Below are positions 53,956-64,000 of a stretch of DNA of 64,000 nucleotides, in pieces. Position 1 is the stretch's first letter, and each line of letters begins with the position of its first letter. Source of the stretch: Amborella trichopoda (lineage: Eukaryota > Streptophyta > Magnoliopsida > Amborellales > Amborellaceae). The notes under the pieces were generated by a model that saw only the letters and a list, made by a program, of their open reading frames with translations, did no database searches and had not been told where the DNA came from. Made by a program: the position numbers and the translations under genes. The stretch lies in the NCBI RefSeq assembly GCF_000471905.2, contig NW_006497754.1:4526096-4590095 (forward strand), in the 5' to 3' direction.

Positions 53956-56900
53956 ATGGGTGTCCTAACTAATAATCGGAAACGACCTAATGATTTATTC
54001 AGTTTAAGATCTTCTCCATGTGGAAGTAAATGTTCAAGTGGGTTTGTTTCTAACTTTGCTGATTCTGAGCATAACAGTGCATTTTGCAATAAGAGGGCAA
54101 GATTGTCATCCCTACCTCCAAATTCAGACCCGATTCCTTCACAAAACCTAGTCCAGCCAAAGCCCATTGTTAATTCTTCCACATATCCATCCCCCGCTCC
54201 TTTGCGACGATCTGTGCTTGGTCCTGTGAGACCTTCAAAGTTTTCATTGGCAGCCAACCAAGTCACCAGATCTCACAATTATATGCCAAATTTCTTTAGG
54301 TCTAGTGAGAAACCAGAGGTCCTGGGTGGTGGATTTGTGGGTAAAATGGAGAGAGGTTTGACTAGGGTGGTGCAGAATATGTATAATGGTGCTAAAAATG
54401 ATGCATTTAGTTTCTTAAGGAGTTCGCGAAAGGACCAGAATATTAATGGCCATGAAGACAGTTACGTGGACTTGAATTTGGAATCTGGTATCTTGGTGAA
54501 TATGGCAAATGAAGACATGCCAGTAGAAGATTACAGAAGATTGGTTAGTGCTCATGTAAGTCGCCAATGGGATTTAGATGATAAACCGTTTAAGAAAATA
54601 GTCACTGTTGATTTGCCCAAGCATCTTCCGCTGCATTTCGAAAGTTCTAACGAGCCATCTTCATCGGGGTCCGGTTTGATTGCTGCTTCTCAGAAGACTG
54701 ATGAGGATATAAAAACAGATTCTTTAACTAGAAGCCATAAAGATGGCAAGGTTAGAACTAGTTGTGCGTACAAGGAGTTGCATGAATCAGCACAGAAAAG
54801 GAATTCTAACTTGAGCCGTTTGGAACTCGAGGTCAAGTTGAACACTAGGAAATTTGAAACTCTTATGTTTATTTCACAGTCTCAGAAAGAAAAAGTGGAG
54901 GTAAGAGATTACTACTTTTTCTTTGTACTTCATTTTTTTGCAGAAGTTTGTTCCAATGCGTGCATTGGGTTCTGGTTTCTTAGATGGGATAAGTTCCTTT
55001 AATTTTTGCGGATTTCTCAGATGGGATTTAAGTTCCTTTTATGTATGAGATTTCTTAGATGGGACTATAAGTTTCTTTTCATTTGTGAGATTGCTGAGCA
55101 CGCACTTTGTTGTTGGATCTGAATAAACAAAAGTCTCTCTCTCTTTTTTTTTTTTGCTCCAAAAGATGACAGGCCAAATTTCTGTGGCATTTCTTGTAAT
55201 GGTGTGTCTACTGCAGGTCACTGTCTTGTCCCTCCTTTAGTTGCTCTTTTTACCAATCTTCCCTCTCTCCCTCCTTTCAATTTCTTTTTCTGCCTATTGT
55301 GTTGATTTTTGAACTCTCACTGACCAGTTGTTGTATTCTTATCCCATCCTCTGTGCCTTACATGTTTCTCAAATTCTATACCTCTCATTCCTTTGATTAC
55401 TCTTGTTCTATGCTTTGTCTCAGTTCTTCATGTTACAGCACACTGAACTCTATTGTGTTCTCATCTGCTATTACCACATCCCAATACACACCTATTCATC
55501 TTGCTATATCAGGTCAGAACAAAATAAGGCTTGCACGCACATCCACTTATTTTATGGCTGGCAACATGTTGACAACATCTTAGTAAATTTTTGGTAATTC
55601 ATGGTACTGCTGTAATTTTATTTATTTATTTTATTTTATTTTGTTTCTTTGATAATCAAACCTCTTATTTGGCATGGTATGGAGGGACTGCTTTATTCAG
55701 TACTAGCAATAATACCCTTTTATGTTTTTTAATGCTATGCCAGAACTAAAATATTTTTGAGAAAGATTTTACTATTTTGGATAGTGTAGTTGCGCTAATG
55801 AACTATACTCACTATGCATATAATATGTATAGTATTGGCTCATCCCCACTGCGAATCTTCACCTCCACCTGAAGCCACCAGGGACCGTCAAGCAGATGAA
55901 TAGTTCATCATGTAGGCTGCGTTTGATGACAACATAAATTTGGGAAAGTCTCCGACTTTCTCCTATACTGTGGTTTTCTCTAGTTTGGTAGCAGTAAAGT
56001 TAGGGAAAGTTAGAACTCTATATTTCCCAAGTTACTATTTTCTTAAGTAATGTTGCTGGCCATGGGGACCCCGCATTACAACTCTCAGGGAAAATAGACG
56101 CTACACTAACCTGATAAAACCCAAAGGAGCCCTGAGCCTCTCTCTTTTCTTCCATGGCCACTCGCCCTTCTACCTCTCATCATGGCTCAACCCTTGAGCA
56201 GCAATACATTGCAGTGCGCTGAAGCTAGGTGCTTTGTTGCCCTCATGCACCCCGACCTTCTTGCGTTCTTTTTTGAATTCCATGCTTGGGGAATAATCCA
56301 CAAGGGGATGAATGCCATATTCATTGTCCTCATCCCTAAGATAGAAGGAGCAGTCGGTCTAAAAGACTTTAGACCTATAAGCCTTATCAAAAGCTATTAT
56401 AAAATTCTTGCCACGGTGTTGCTTCAAGGCTTAAGTCAGTTTTAAGCTCCGTCTTCTCTCCCAATCAAAGCGCGTTTGTCAAGGTTCGCCAAATCTTGGA
56501 TGGTGCTCTAGTAGCACATGAATGCCTCCACTCAAGAACCATCTAAAAAATCCCAGGGCTAATTGTCAAACTGGACTGCAAAAAGACCTATAACCATGTT
56601 GATTGGAAAGTGCTCGAAGAAACAAAAAGAAGGATGGGTTTCGGGCCAAGGTGGAGGAAATGGATCTAGAGCTGCATTCGTGGTCCATTCTTCTCCATCC
56701 TCAGCAATGGTTCTCCCCAGGGGTACTTCTCATCCTCCAGAGGTCTCAGGCTAGGCGACCCCCTCTCTCCCTTCCTCTTCGCCATTGCGGCTGAAGTTTA
56801 TAGGAGAGCCACGTCAAGACTTTACCAAGGTCGCCTAGTATGTGGTTTCAATATAGGAGCACAGGGTCCGAGTGTCTCGCACTTCCAATATGCCAACGAC

Positions 56901-59900
56901 ATGCTTCTTTTCTGCGAAGCGTCCAAAAACCTAGTTGAAACCTTGCTCCTCTTCCTCCATTGATTCCACTTTACTACGGGTTCCAAGGTAAATCTTCAGA
57001 AGTCAAAATGATAGGCGTTGCAGTGGACCCTCTATCCCTAAAATCTTTTGCAGAAAGCTAGGTTTGTGGCGTCGACACGCTTCCCTCTACCTACCTCTGC
57101 TTGCCTCTCTGCTATGGAAAACCTAAAAAAGCACAATGGAGTCTCCTCATTGATAAATTCGGGAGGAAATTGTCAACATCGAAAGGGAGGTACCTCTCCC
57201 CGGCTGTTAGATTAACTCTAATAAAAGTGGCTCTCTCTGGTGTCCTCATTTTTCAAATGTCTCTCTTCCACTTACCTGCTTTTGTGCCCTCCCGTCTTGG
57301 ACAACTGATGTGTAACTTTATGTGGTCTGGAGATGGGACCTCCAAAAGTACCACCTTTTAGCATGGAACATCGTGTACCAACCTAGAGCTGTAGGGGGAT
57401 TGGGAATCCAAAACCTGAAAAAGAATAACCTGGCCTTATTATGCAAGTGGTGGTGGAGACTTGCCACACAAGATAGTCAATTGTGGCACCTCATTTTAAG
57501 CCACAAATACCGTCTTTCATCTCCCCCTTGGTCCATTCCAGACTCCCTACCCCAATCCGCCTCTGGTTTTTGGAGTCAATCTCTCACTTCATCCGCTTTC
57601 ATCGCAGGAATGGTTCCATAGTGAGATTCTGGCTTGACCTTTGGTTGGGTGGCTCGCCCTCTCCTCTCAATTTCCACAACTTTTCCGCCTTGCCAGAAAT
57701 CCTTCAGTCTCCATTGAGGATCTTTTTCCGTCCTCGGGTTCTTCCAGATCGTGGAATCCTGATCTTCGTAGACCATTGCGGGTTGAGGAGCTCTCGGATT
57801 TCCTAGACCTCTCATCCTTCCTATCCTCTTGTCACTCGCCATCTCAAGGGGAGGACAAAATCATTTGGACACCGAACCCTTCGAGGGTCTTCTTGGTCTC
57901 CTCCCTATTCCACAAACTCGACCTTCCCCCCCTCGGGATAGCAACAAACCATCCCTCAATCTCCCAAGCATGGAACTCCTCCATTCCCCCTAGGATCCAT
58001 GTATTCAACTAGCTTGCCCTATGGGGTAGAGTTTTAACAGTGGACCAACTCCAAAGGAGAGGAATACAAACCCCAAACAGATGCATGATGTGTCTCTCTA
58101 ATGAGGAGACTAACGTTCACCTATTTTTTCTTTGCCCATTTGTGGGTAAAATCTAGAGTGATACTCGTCAACTATTTGGATGCTTGTGGGTAACCCATGA
58201 ATCAGTTCCTAACCTCTTCTAGCTTTCAGCCTATCTCCCGTGGCCGTAATCTAGATCTATGCTCTGGAAAGCCACAGTAGCAGCCATTCTTAGGGCCATC
58301 TAGAAGGAACGATATAACAGTATTTTTCGAGGCCTATTTGCACCCATTCACAAAATCAAGGAAATGGTTAGAGGCTTAGTGATTTCTAGGCCACAAAGCA
58401 TAAATGTTTCAAACTTTTGTGAACCTCGGACATCCACCTCAATTGGGCCAACATGCTCTTCCATAGGCCAAGAAAGGTTCCTCGCTCGACCCTTTGGAGA
58501 CCTCCAGAGGTGGGCAATAATTAAGCCAAACTTTGATGGTTCCTCAGTGGGCAACCCATTGTTACCGGAATCTCTCCACCGACCTCGCGTTTCCGGTTTT
58601 GAAACCCCATTCCGCGTTCCGTTAAGGAATCTCCACGGAAACTGTTTTTCGAAACCAAGGAAACTCGATTCCTTAATTTTGGAATCTCGATTCGACACAT
58701 CTTTAGAAATCTTTTTTCGGAACCAAGGAAACTTGATTCCTTAATTTCGGAAACTCGATTCAACACATCTTTAGAAACCATTTACTGGAACCAAGGAAAC
58801 TCGATTCCTTAATTTCAAAATATCAATCCAACACATCTTTGAAAACTTGAACCTATTAATTGTGGGTAGACGTTCCCAAATATATCGAATCTGGATTCTA
58901 GCGAGGATTAAATCTTGATTCCATGTCAATTGGAGTAGAAATCGTCCTTCGAATGCTTCTAGTCGTTGCAAGCTTTCATTATTTTACTTGTGCCATCTTG
59001 GATGGCCTTTACTTAAACTTTAAAATATAATTGGTAAATACAACACATGCATTTTAAAGTAAAACCATGGCTATTCCTATTTTGTCTTTATAATAATGAA
59101 GTCAAAATCACAATAGAGGAATACTTGTCTTATGTATGTAATGACCATAAGTTCAATAGTAAACACAATCACTTTAAAATTCGGGAAACCTTCTAATAAG
59201 AGACATCCAATATAGGTTCTAAAGTTGATGAGGCTCAAGATGTTCTTGTGGCTTCCTTCTCCATAAAACTGAAATCTTGATTCCTAATAGGGGTCGTCAA
59301 ATGCATTCTATAGTCCATATTATTGTAAATATCGATCTCAAACTGGCATGGATCTCTGATTTATATACTTTAAAAGCTTGATTGCAAATATGTTAATATC
59401 ACGATTCGAAACAACGACATATCTATGTTCCACATATGTTAGAAACTCAATTCCATAGATGTTGGATACTTGATTCCGCATATTAAAGAATCTTGACTTC
59501 TGGAGTGTCGATTCCAGGGGGATGGGAATCCCGATTCCAAGGAGGACGGAATCTCGATTCCATAGGCGGATGAAACTTGGATTTATTTCGATCGAAACAC
59601 AATTTTCAGAATCTAGGAATCTCGTTCCTAGCGATTCCTATTGTATGGACAATGATTCCTAAGACAACAATCTTCTAGCCGTCCGCAATTCCGCGATTTT
59701 GGTTCCTAAAACAGTTCTAGTTCCCAGGCATTTTCAACAACAATGGGGCAACCCTGGTCCAGCAAGAATATGAGGCATTTTTAGAAACCACAAGGGAATC
59801 TCCCTCCTCTCCTTCTCTTCTTCAATAGGGACTGCAGATTTCACGGAGGTCAAAGCACGCACCCTCCTCAAGGGCCTTAGACAGTTTAACCATTCATGGG

Positions 59901-61932
59901 GCTCTTCTCTTATAGTAGAAGGGGACTCAAAAAACATTCTCTCTTGGGCCTCCTGCATATATCATCTACCATGGAGACTCTAGCCTCTTTTTGACTAAAT
60001 TACTGATCTTTGCAAGCATATGCAGGTCTCTTGGACTAATATCTAGAGGGGGGCCAATCAAGTAACCGATGCTCTAGCTAAGCAAGGAGCCTCCTCGGAG
60101 TAGTTCCGTACTTCCGTTGCCAGAAATGTTTTGTGCATTCCTTTATCAAATCTCTACGTAGTCAATGCTGCTCTGTTATTGTCTTTAATGTGTTCATATT
60201 TTTATTTCTTGTAGCATCCTTGGTGGTTTATTTTCTATTTGTTTGTTACCTCTCTCGGTGACTTGCTTTTGTAGCCCTTCGGGATCTTTTTGTAACTACC
60301 TCCCATTAATACAATGTTGACAATATAAAAAAAAAGAATCTCACTTCCACCTCTCGATCCTTCTTTTTTTTTTAATCCAGGTTCCACAAAATTAAATATC
60401 ACAGATTTTAGGTGCACAAAATTGTGATTCAATCAACATGGAATCAAGCTTTATGATTTTTAAGAGCATTGATCTGATTTATTTGGAATCCCGGTTCGAC
60501 ATAATCTCATTTTCAAAAATACATATAAAAAATTAAATCTCATTTTCAAGTATATCATCATCATCAAAGCCTTATCCCTACTATTTGAGGTCGGTTGTAC
60601 GAATGTTGTTCCGCCATTCTGCTCTAGTAATGGCCACACCCTTAGTAAGGCCTCATTTTCAAGTATATTAACAAGATAATATTTTGTATGTTTTGTAAAC
60701 ACAAACACGAATTCCCTAGCGCACTAGTGAAATATTATGTTATTTGAAGTATATTGTTACTTAATATATGATCAAAACTCTATACGTGTCTACGAACTCT
60801 ACTTAACATCATTCCTATATTTTGAGAACCCATAAATATATTGCGTTTAAATTTCCTTATTAGTAAACTACGTATTTTTACTTATCTCTAGTCAATCTAG
60901 AAAATCAGTAAACCTCAAATCTAGTTTTAAGGGACGACTTTGATTCTGATATCTGCGGGTAACGATGATTAAAGCCACTCAATGCATCATTTTCAGTACT
61001 AGTGAAATCCTTGTTTAGGTCTTAAGGATCATTGAGGACCTCGATTCCAATGTTAGGGGAACCATAGCTAAGTGTACTCGATACATTAATTCTCATACTA
61101 AGGGATTGATGCTCTAGAACCTTGAACCTTTTGCCCTATAAAAACTTGTTTCTTGATGATTTCTTATGCGGTTCCAATTGGTTGAGCATGTGATTCTAGA
61201 AAGTTAAGAATCTCAATTGCAATTGGGTTGGAGTGTTATCTACAAAAAGCAGGAATCTCGATTCCGGCGATATTCATTGTACAGATGGCGCTTCGTATCA
61301 TGGGAATCTTCTTGCTGCTTGTTATCCGACACTTCCAATTCCTAAAATGCTTTTTGATCTCTCGCGCTTCCAACGACTATGTTTCATCACCACCGGGATA
61401 GAGGCCCTTGATCGTACTCCATCCTGTGATATTGTATTGAATATATTGAAGTATATGAAAGCTACATGCCATATAGTAAGTCTGTGTTTACATACTTTAT
61501 GGAGTTTGTAATACATTGTTTAACACGTAATTTTCCTTTTTTCTCTCTCTCAGTAATATTTCCCCGTCAAGTTTGATTTCTTATTCCAGCAATTAGCAAA
61601 AATCCTGTCTTCAAACTAACATGTATTTATGACCATCTGATATGGATATCTTTGCTTTAAGTTTCTGATTGATGCACATAATTCTAATTTTTGTGGCAGG
61701 CATATGATATCATATTTTTAGTCTAGTGCTTATTTTGCTGTACCTTTATGCATGAAACTGCAAATTTCCACGCTTGGATGCATGATAGTCATTGTATGGC
61801 GGTGATTGGCCTTCTCAACAACTGTATTGAAATATGGCTGTTCATTTTCCAGGATTCTTTGCATAAACCTTTGGAGCCTCTCTCAAATGAAGATGAAGCC
61901 AATGTCTCCCGTGCTCTGCAGGGTGGTAGTAG
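53956..61932 (+). CDS. ESD4: ESD4-like Ulp1-type SUMO protease, N-terminal exons (partial)
   Basis: Coding exon 1 is 53956-54900 (315 codons, phase 0, donor GTAAGA) and exon 2 is 61853-61932 (acceptor TTTTCCAG, donor GTACTA). They join in frame. The start MGVLTNNRKR, the basic patch NKRARL (residues 45-50), APLRRSVLGPVRPSKF (about 81-96), and the DSLHKPLEPLSNEDEANVSRAL segment match the pattern of ESD4-type proteases, in which a PL(T/S)-EEE segment leads into the cysteine protease domain. ESD4 removes SUMO at the nuclear periphery. The catalytic His-Asp-Cys domain must lie past 64000. An in-frame ATG at 53935 would add seven residues; 53956 is chosen by family resemblance. Intron 1 is 6952 bp. 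Whether small exons occur within it is not excluded. Confidence 0.75.
54901..55910 (+). other. Left part of ESD4-like intron 1
   Basis: Intron sequence, T-rich, with a short tandem pair around TTCTTAGATGGGA-TAAGTT (54975-55075). No exon is supported here. Confidence 0.5.
55913..56140. mobile_element. Possible MITE in ESD4-like intron 1
   Basis: The left end GGCTGCGTTTGATGACAACA and the right end, read in reverse as GGGCTCCTTTGGGTTTTATC, resemble the GGGCTGTTTGG ends of common plant MITEs. No clear duplication. Weak. Confidence 0.35.
56246..60335 (+). mobile_element. LINE in ESD4-like intron 1, interrupted by another element
   Basis: It aligns with the LINE at 38513-42261 from the EEFHTRRILHKAMNA-equivalent segment (FEFHAWGIIHKGMNA near 56270) through RT, zf-RVT and RNase H to a poly-A end at 60335. 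RT blocks: KDFRPISLI (56360), LRLGDPLSPFLF (about 56745-56785), and YAND at 56889-56900 where active copies have YADD. The zf-RVT knuckle is near 58075-58140. RNase H is cut at GGGCAACCC (58549-58557) and resumes at 59746. It is 5'-truncated and full of stops; no duplication of the LINE itself was found. Confidence 0.85.
58558..59745. mobile_element. Unclassified GATTCC-rich element (copy 1) inserted in the LINE
   Basis: It splits the RNase H of the LINE exactly at a 9-bp repeat GGGCAACCC (58549-58557 and 59746-59754). Its ends are ATTGTTACC at left and AACAACAATG at right, so only about 6 bp are inverted. The body is built from short, nearly palindromic boxes such as GGAATCTCGATTCC, GAAACTCGATTC and CCTTAATTTCGG, partly in tandem (58660-58830). 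There is no open frame. The 9-bp duplication points to a Mutator-type mechanism, but the short ends are unusual. Confidence 0.65.
60336..61380. mobile_element. GATTCC-rich element, copy 2 (diverged)
   Basis: It begins at the LINE poly-A with AGAATCTCACTTCCACCTCT, comparable to GGAATCTCTCCACCGACCTC at the start of copy 1, and ends with GGAATCTCGATTCCGGCGAT, ATTCATTGTACAGATGG and CTTCCAATTCCTAAAA, which match the last 130 bp of copy 1. Boundaries are approximate and no duplication was found. Confidence 0.5.
61381..61852 (+). other. Right end of ESD4-like intron 1
   Basis: Ordinary T-rich intron sequence leading to the acceptor TTCATTTTCCAG at 61852. The stretch 61400-61480 has a protein-like translation (ALDRTPSCDIVLNILKYMK) but no supporting splice structure. 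Confidence 0.5.
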
Positions 61933-62397
61933 GTACTATAGTTTAGTTTGATGCATGGGTTGAGGGTAATGCTAGAGCAGTGTTTTAAGGCGTTGGAGCG
62001 GCTGATGCAGCTCGATGCGATCTAGATGTGGGTGCATATGCGATCAATAAATATAAAAAAAATCTAATATCTAAAAAAATGGGTTAATGCATAGAAGAAA
62101 ATATGGAGGTGATTTATGTGATAGTAGGTATTTTATTTATTCATTAACTCGAAAAGTATCAGCTGTCGGAGATTCTATATCCATTATTCCCTGATCGAAC
62201 ATAGAAGACATTAAAAAGTAGAAACTAGAAACTTGAAATTAGCTTCATAAAACATTCAACAACCATAATCACAAATTTGCTAACCACAAACTTTAAAGTT
62301 GCAAAATACAAACTAGAAGTCTATGAAGATTAAAGAGTTCAAAAGTCAAGACAAATCATCACCATTTCTCAAGTCTTGAGATTCTAAATTTTGAAAC

Positions 62398-64000
62398 CTA
62401 ATCAGACAAGTTATCTAGAAAGTCTCCATGTGCATCATCATCATCACTGTCATCCTTAGCTTCCTCCACATATTGTTCTTCTTCCTCGATCTCCTTTGAG
62501 GCAGCCTACTCCTCCTCGACCTGTGGAGCTGATGTGCGACTGGACCCAGCTCTACTATTTTGTGCTCTAGTGTTGGGCCGTTCTTCATTAGCCCTTGTGG
62601 CTAGCATCAAGCCAAGTAAGATCCTCACCCTCAAACACGTGCTCTACTCGTGGATCCATGGTCCACTTACTTGTGTAATCACCATCAGGTTCATACAATT
62701 GAATAGGGTTGAGATCCACACGCTTTTGATACCTTTCCCTAAGCCGCTCATTGGCACATAAACCAAATCATTCAACTTTTGCTACTCCAACGTATTCCTT
62801 TTTTTGGTATGGAGCTGTGGTAGAAAACAAGGAAACAAGCAAAAGTAACAGATGTTATTTTCTTGTTTCTACTCTTAAACTTCTTAGATAAGTGAGATTT
62901 TAGAAATTTGAAATTTGAAATTTGAAATCCAAGAAATAAGGATTAAAGACTTTCATACTCAAATGCACTCCAAGTGCGTTCGTAACCATATGAGCTACAT
63001 GTGAGACTCAACACTCTAATAGCAAGACGATGTGGATTCGGTGTCTCGCTTACGTATAATACCCACCAGGCAGTTGTATAACATTTTATAATTTAGATTT
63101 TAGATAAATATTTAATTATTTATATAAATGGAACTATACATTATACAAGTTCAAAACTGTAAAGCAAAACATAATTGAAATTAAAAAGGGTACTTTTGGC
63201 CTTTACCGGGATTTGTGGTGTCCATGTTTTGAGTTGCAATCTCTCTCCCAAAGTTTCCCAATGCTAACTTGAACTGAAACAATCAATTCTTGGCTTCGGA
63301 TCTTATCTTGGATATCTTTGTCAGGGACAAACCTCTCAAGCACATCTAAGAACCCACCATTTATTACACGATCAAACATAATGGTTAGGTGCTTGTAGTG
63401 AAGAGATGGATTTAAAAAGTACCCGCCTGAATGGAGGTGACTATGAAGCTGGTTATCCAATCTCCTATCAATAATTTCAAGCAATGTTATCAAATTCGCT
63501 TCGCATTTGCCAAAGAGGCCTAAGCCTTCGGATCTTAAGCATAAATCAAAGCAAAGAGAAGCGTGGTGTTGCCTCTTCGGTTAGATTCGAGCCGCTTAGG
63601 CCTGCTTTGGTTTGCTTTGGGTCTGCTTCGGCTGAAGCTTCGGGCTTCTTCGGCCGAAGCTTCGGTCAGAAAATAAGTACCTATATAAAAGTATTTTTTT
63701 ATTTTTTTAAAAATTTTAATTTTTAAATTTTAATTTTTTCCATTATTTTATATATTTTGTATATAAATATCTAATTTATTTATATTAAATTTAAAAAAAA
63801 GTCTAAAGTCTTCTCCCGAATTGGCTGAAGCACCGAAGCTTCATTTGTCTCACCAAACTGAAGAAGACTCCAAAGCGAATCAGACAACGTTGATTTCAAG
63901 TATAGCCTTGCATTTATTTTTATCATCCTTTAAAGCATTTTTTATCTCCTCTTGCCCTAGTCATTGCCTCATGTATGTAGCCCATGGCAGGCTTCACTTC
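62398..64000 (-). pseudogene. hAT transposase, C-terminal part, degraded
   Basis: Read on the minus strand: KPAMGYIHEAMTRARGDKK (63990-63930), then a MITE, then IDRRLDNQLHSHLHSGGYFLNPS (about 63480-63410), LERFVPDKDIQDKIRSQ (about 63340-63290), a W-ETPNPHRLAIRVLSLTCSS dimerisation segment with YERTWSAFE (about 63060-62955), LHTKKRNTLE (about 62815-62785), QKLNDLVYVP, and an acidic tail ending near 62398. This order is the plant hAT family with its C-terminal dimerisation domain. Some gaps may be introns; there are also stops. The N-terminal BED finger and catalytic core lie beyond the window. Confidence 0.85.
63482..63892. mobile_element. 411-bp hAT-type MITE inside the hAT transposase
   Basis: Exact 8-bp duplication ATTTCAAG (63474-63481 and 63893-63900). 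Ends CAATGTTATCAAATTCGCTT at left and CAACGTTGTCTGATTCGCTT read from the right match at 15 of 20. Inside is a self-complementary GAAGCTTCGG block repeated in both directions (63632-63664) and an AT-rich centre. It interrupts the transposase between KCFKG and EIIDRR. Confidence 0.9.

Larger units (their letters stand above)
61978..64000 (-). mobile_element. hAT transposon, left end and transposase (runs off the window)
   Basis: It starts at CAGTGTTTTAAGGCG, a typical hAT end, followed by subterminal GCGGCTGATGCAGCTCGATG. The transposase relict lies on the minus strand (62398-64000). The right end and the target duplication lie outside the window. It sits in the intron after ESD4-like exon 2. 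Confidence 0.7.

Noticed and set aside
61233-61511. 92-codon frame considered as an ESD4-like exon
   Set aside because: The first part belongs to the GATTCC-rich repeat, the rest does not match the family, and exons 1 and 2 already join in frame without it.
1-64000. tRNA, rRNA or snoRNA genes
   Set aside because: I looked for tRNA A and B boxes and obvious rRNA segments and recognised none; a tRNAscan-SE or Infernal run would be decisive.

Overview
This window is about 64 kb of AT-rich plant nuclear DNA. It has GT-AG introns, plant non-LTR retrotransposons with a C-terminal RNase H domain, hAT, PIF/Harbinger and Mutator-type DNA elements, and an old endogenous pararetrovirus. I infer an angiosperm, perhaps an early-diverging eudicot or a magnoliid; the sequence does not fix the species. 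Three runs of N (10958-11141, 23835-23854, 52430-52805) are assembly gaps.

Two host genes can be supported, both on the + strand. The first (non-coding exon near 12541-12647, coding 14580-29383) has 15 coding exons. They join in phase to 4065 nt, encoding a 1354-aa nuclear protein of the plant AT2G19390/AT4G29790 family, whose C-terminal coiled region resembles the Ada3 subunit of SAGA-type acetyltransferase complexes. The second (5' UTR near 52861, coding from 53956, running off the window) has an N-terminus like ESD4, a Ulp1-type SUMO protease. Its first coding intron is about 6.95 kb and full of transposons; the catalytic domain lies beyond the right edge.

Layout: 1-420 LINE tail and MITE; 745-6400 broken endogenous caulimovirid; 6600-8480 AT-rich duplicated DNA; 8.7-12.3 kb relict repeats; 12.4-29.7 kb Ada3-like gene with MITEs in its introns; 29.8-37.6 kb intergenic, with a LINE fragment; 37601-42892 a short LTR element carrying a nested LINE, each with its own target-site duplication; 43.5-47.6 kb a Harbinger transposase plus Myb/SANT pair, split by a solo LTR; 47.9-51.7 kb a cluster of Mutator-type MITEs and foldbacks; 52.4-64 kb the ESD4-like gene, with a LINE, two copies of an unclassified GATTCC-rich element, and a hAT element that itself carries a MITE.

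No new cellular system is evident. What is unusual is how well nested insertions can be read from target-site duplications: LINE in LTR element, solo LTR in Harbinger, MITE in MITE, MITE in hAT transposase, and an unclassified element in a LINE. The least explained items are the GATTCC-rich family (58558-59745 and about 60336-61380), a Mutator-type foldback with a minisatellite core (49806-50362), and the short LTR element with its 81-codon reading frame.
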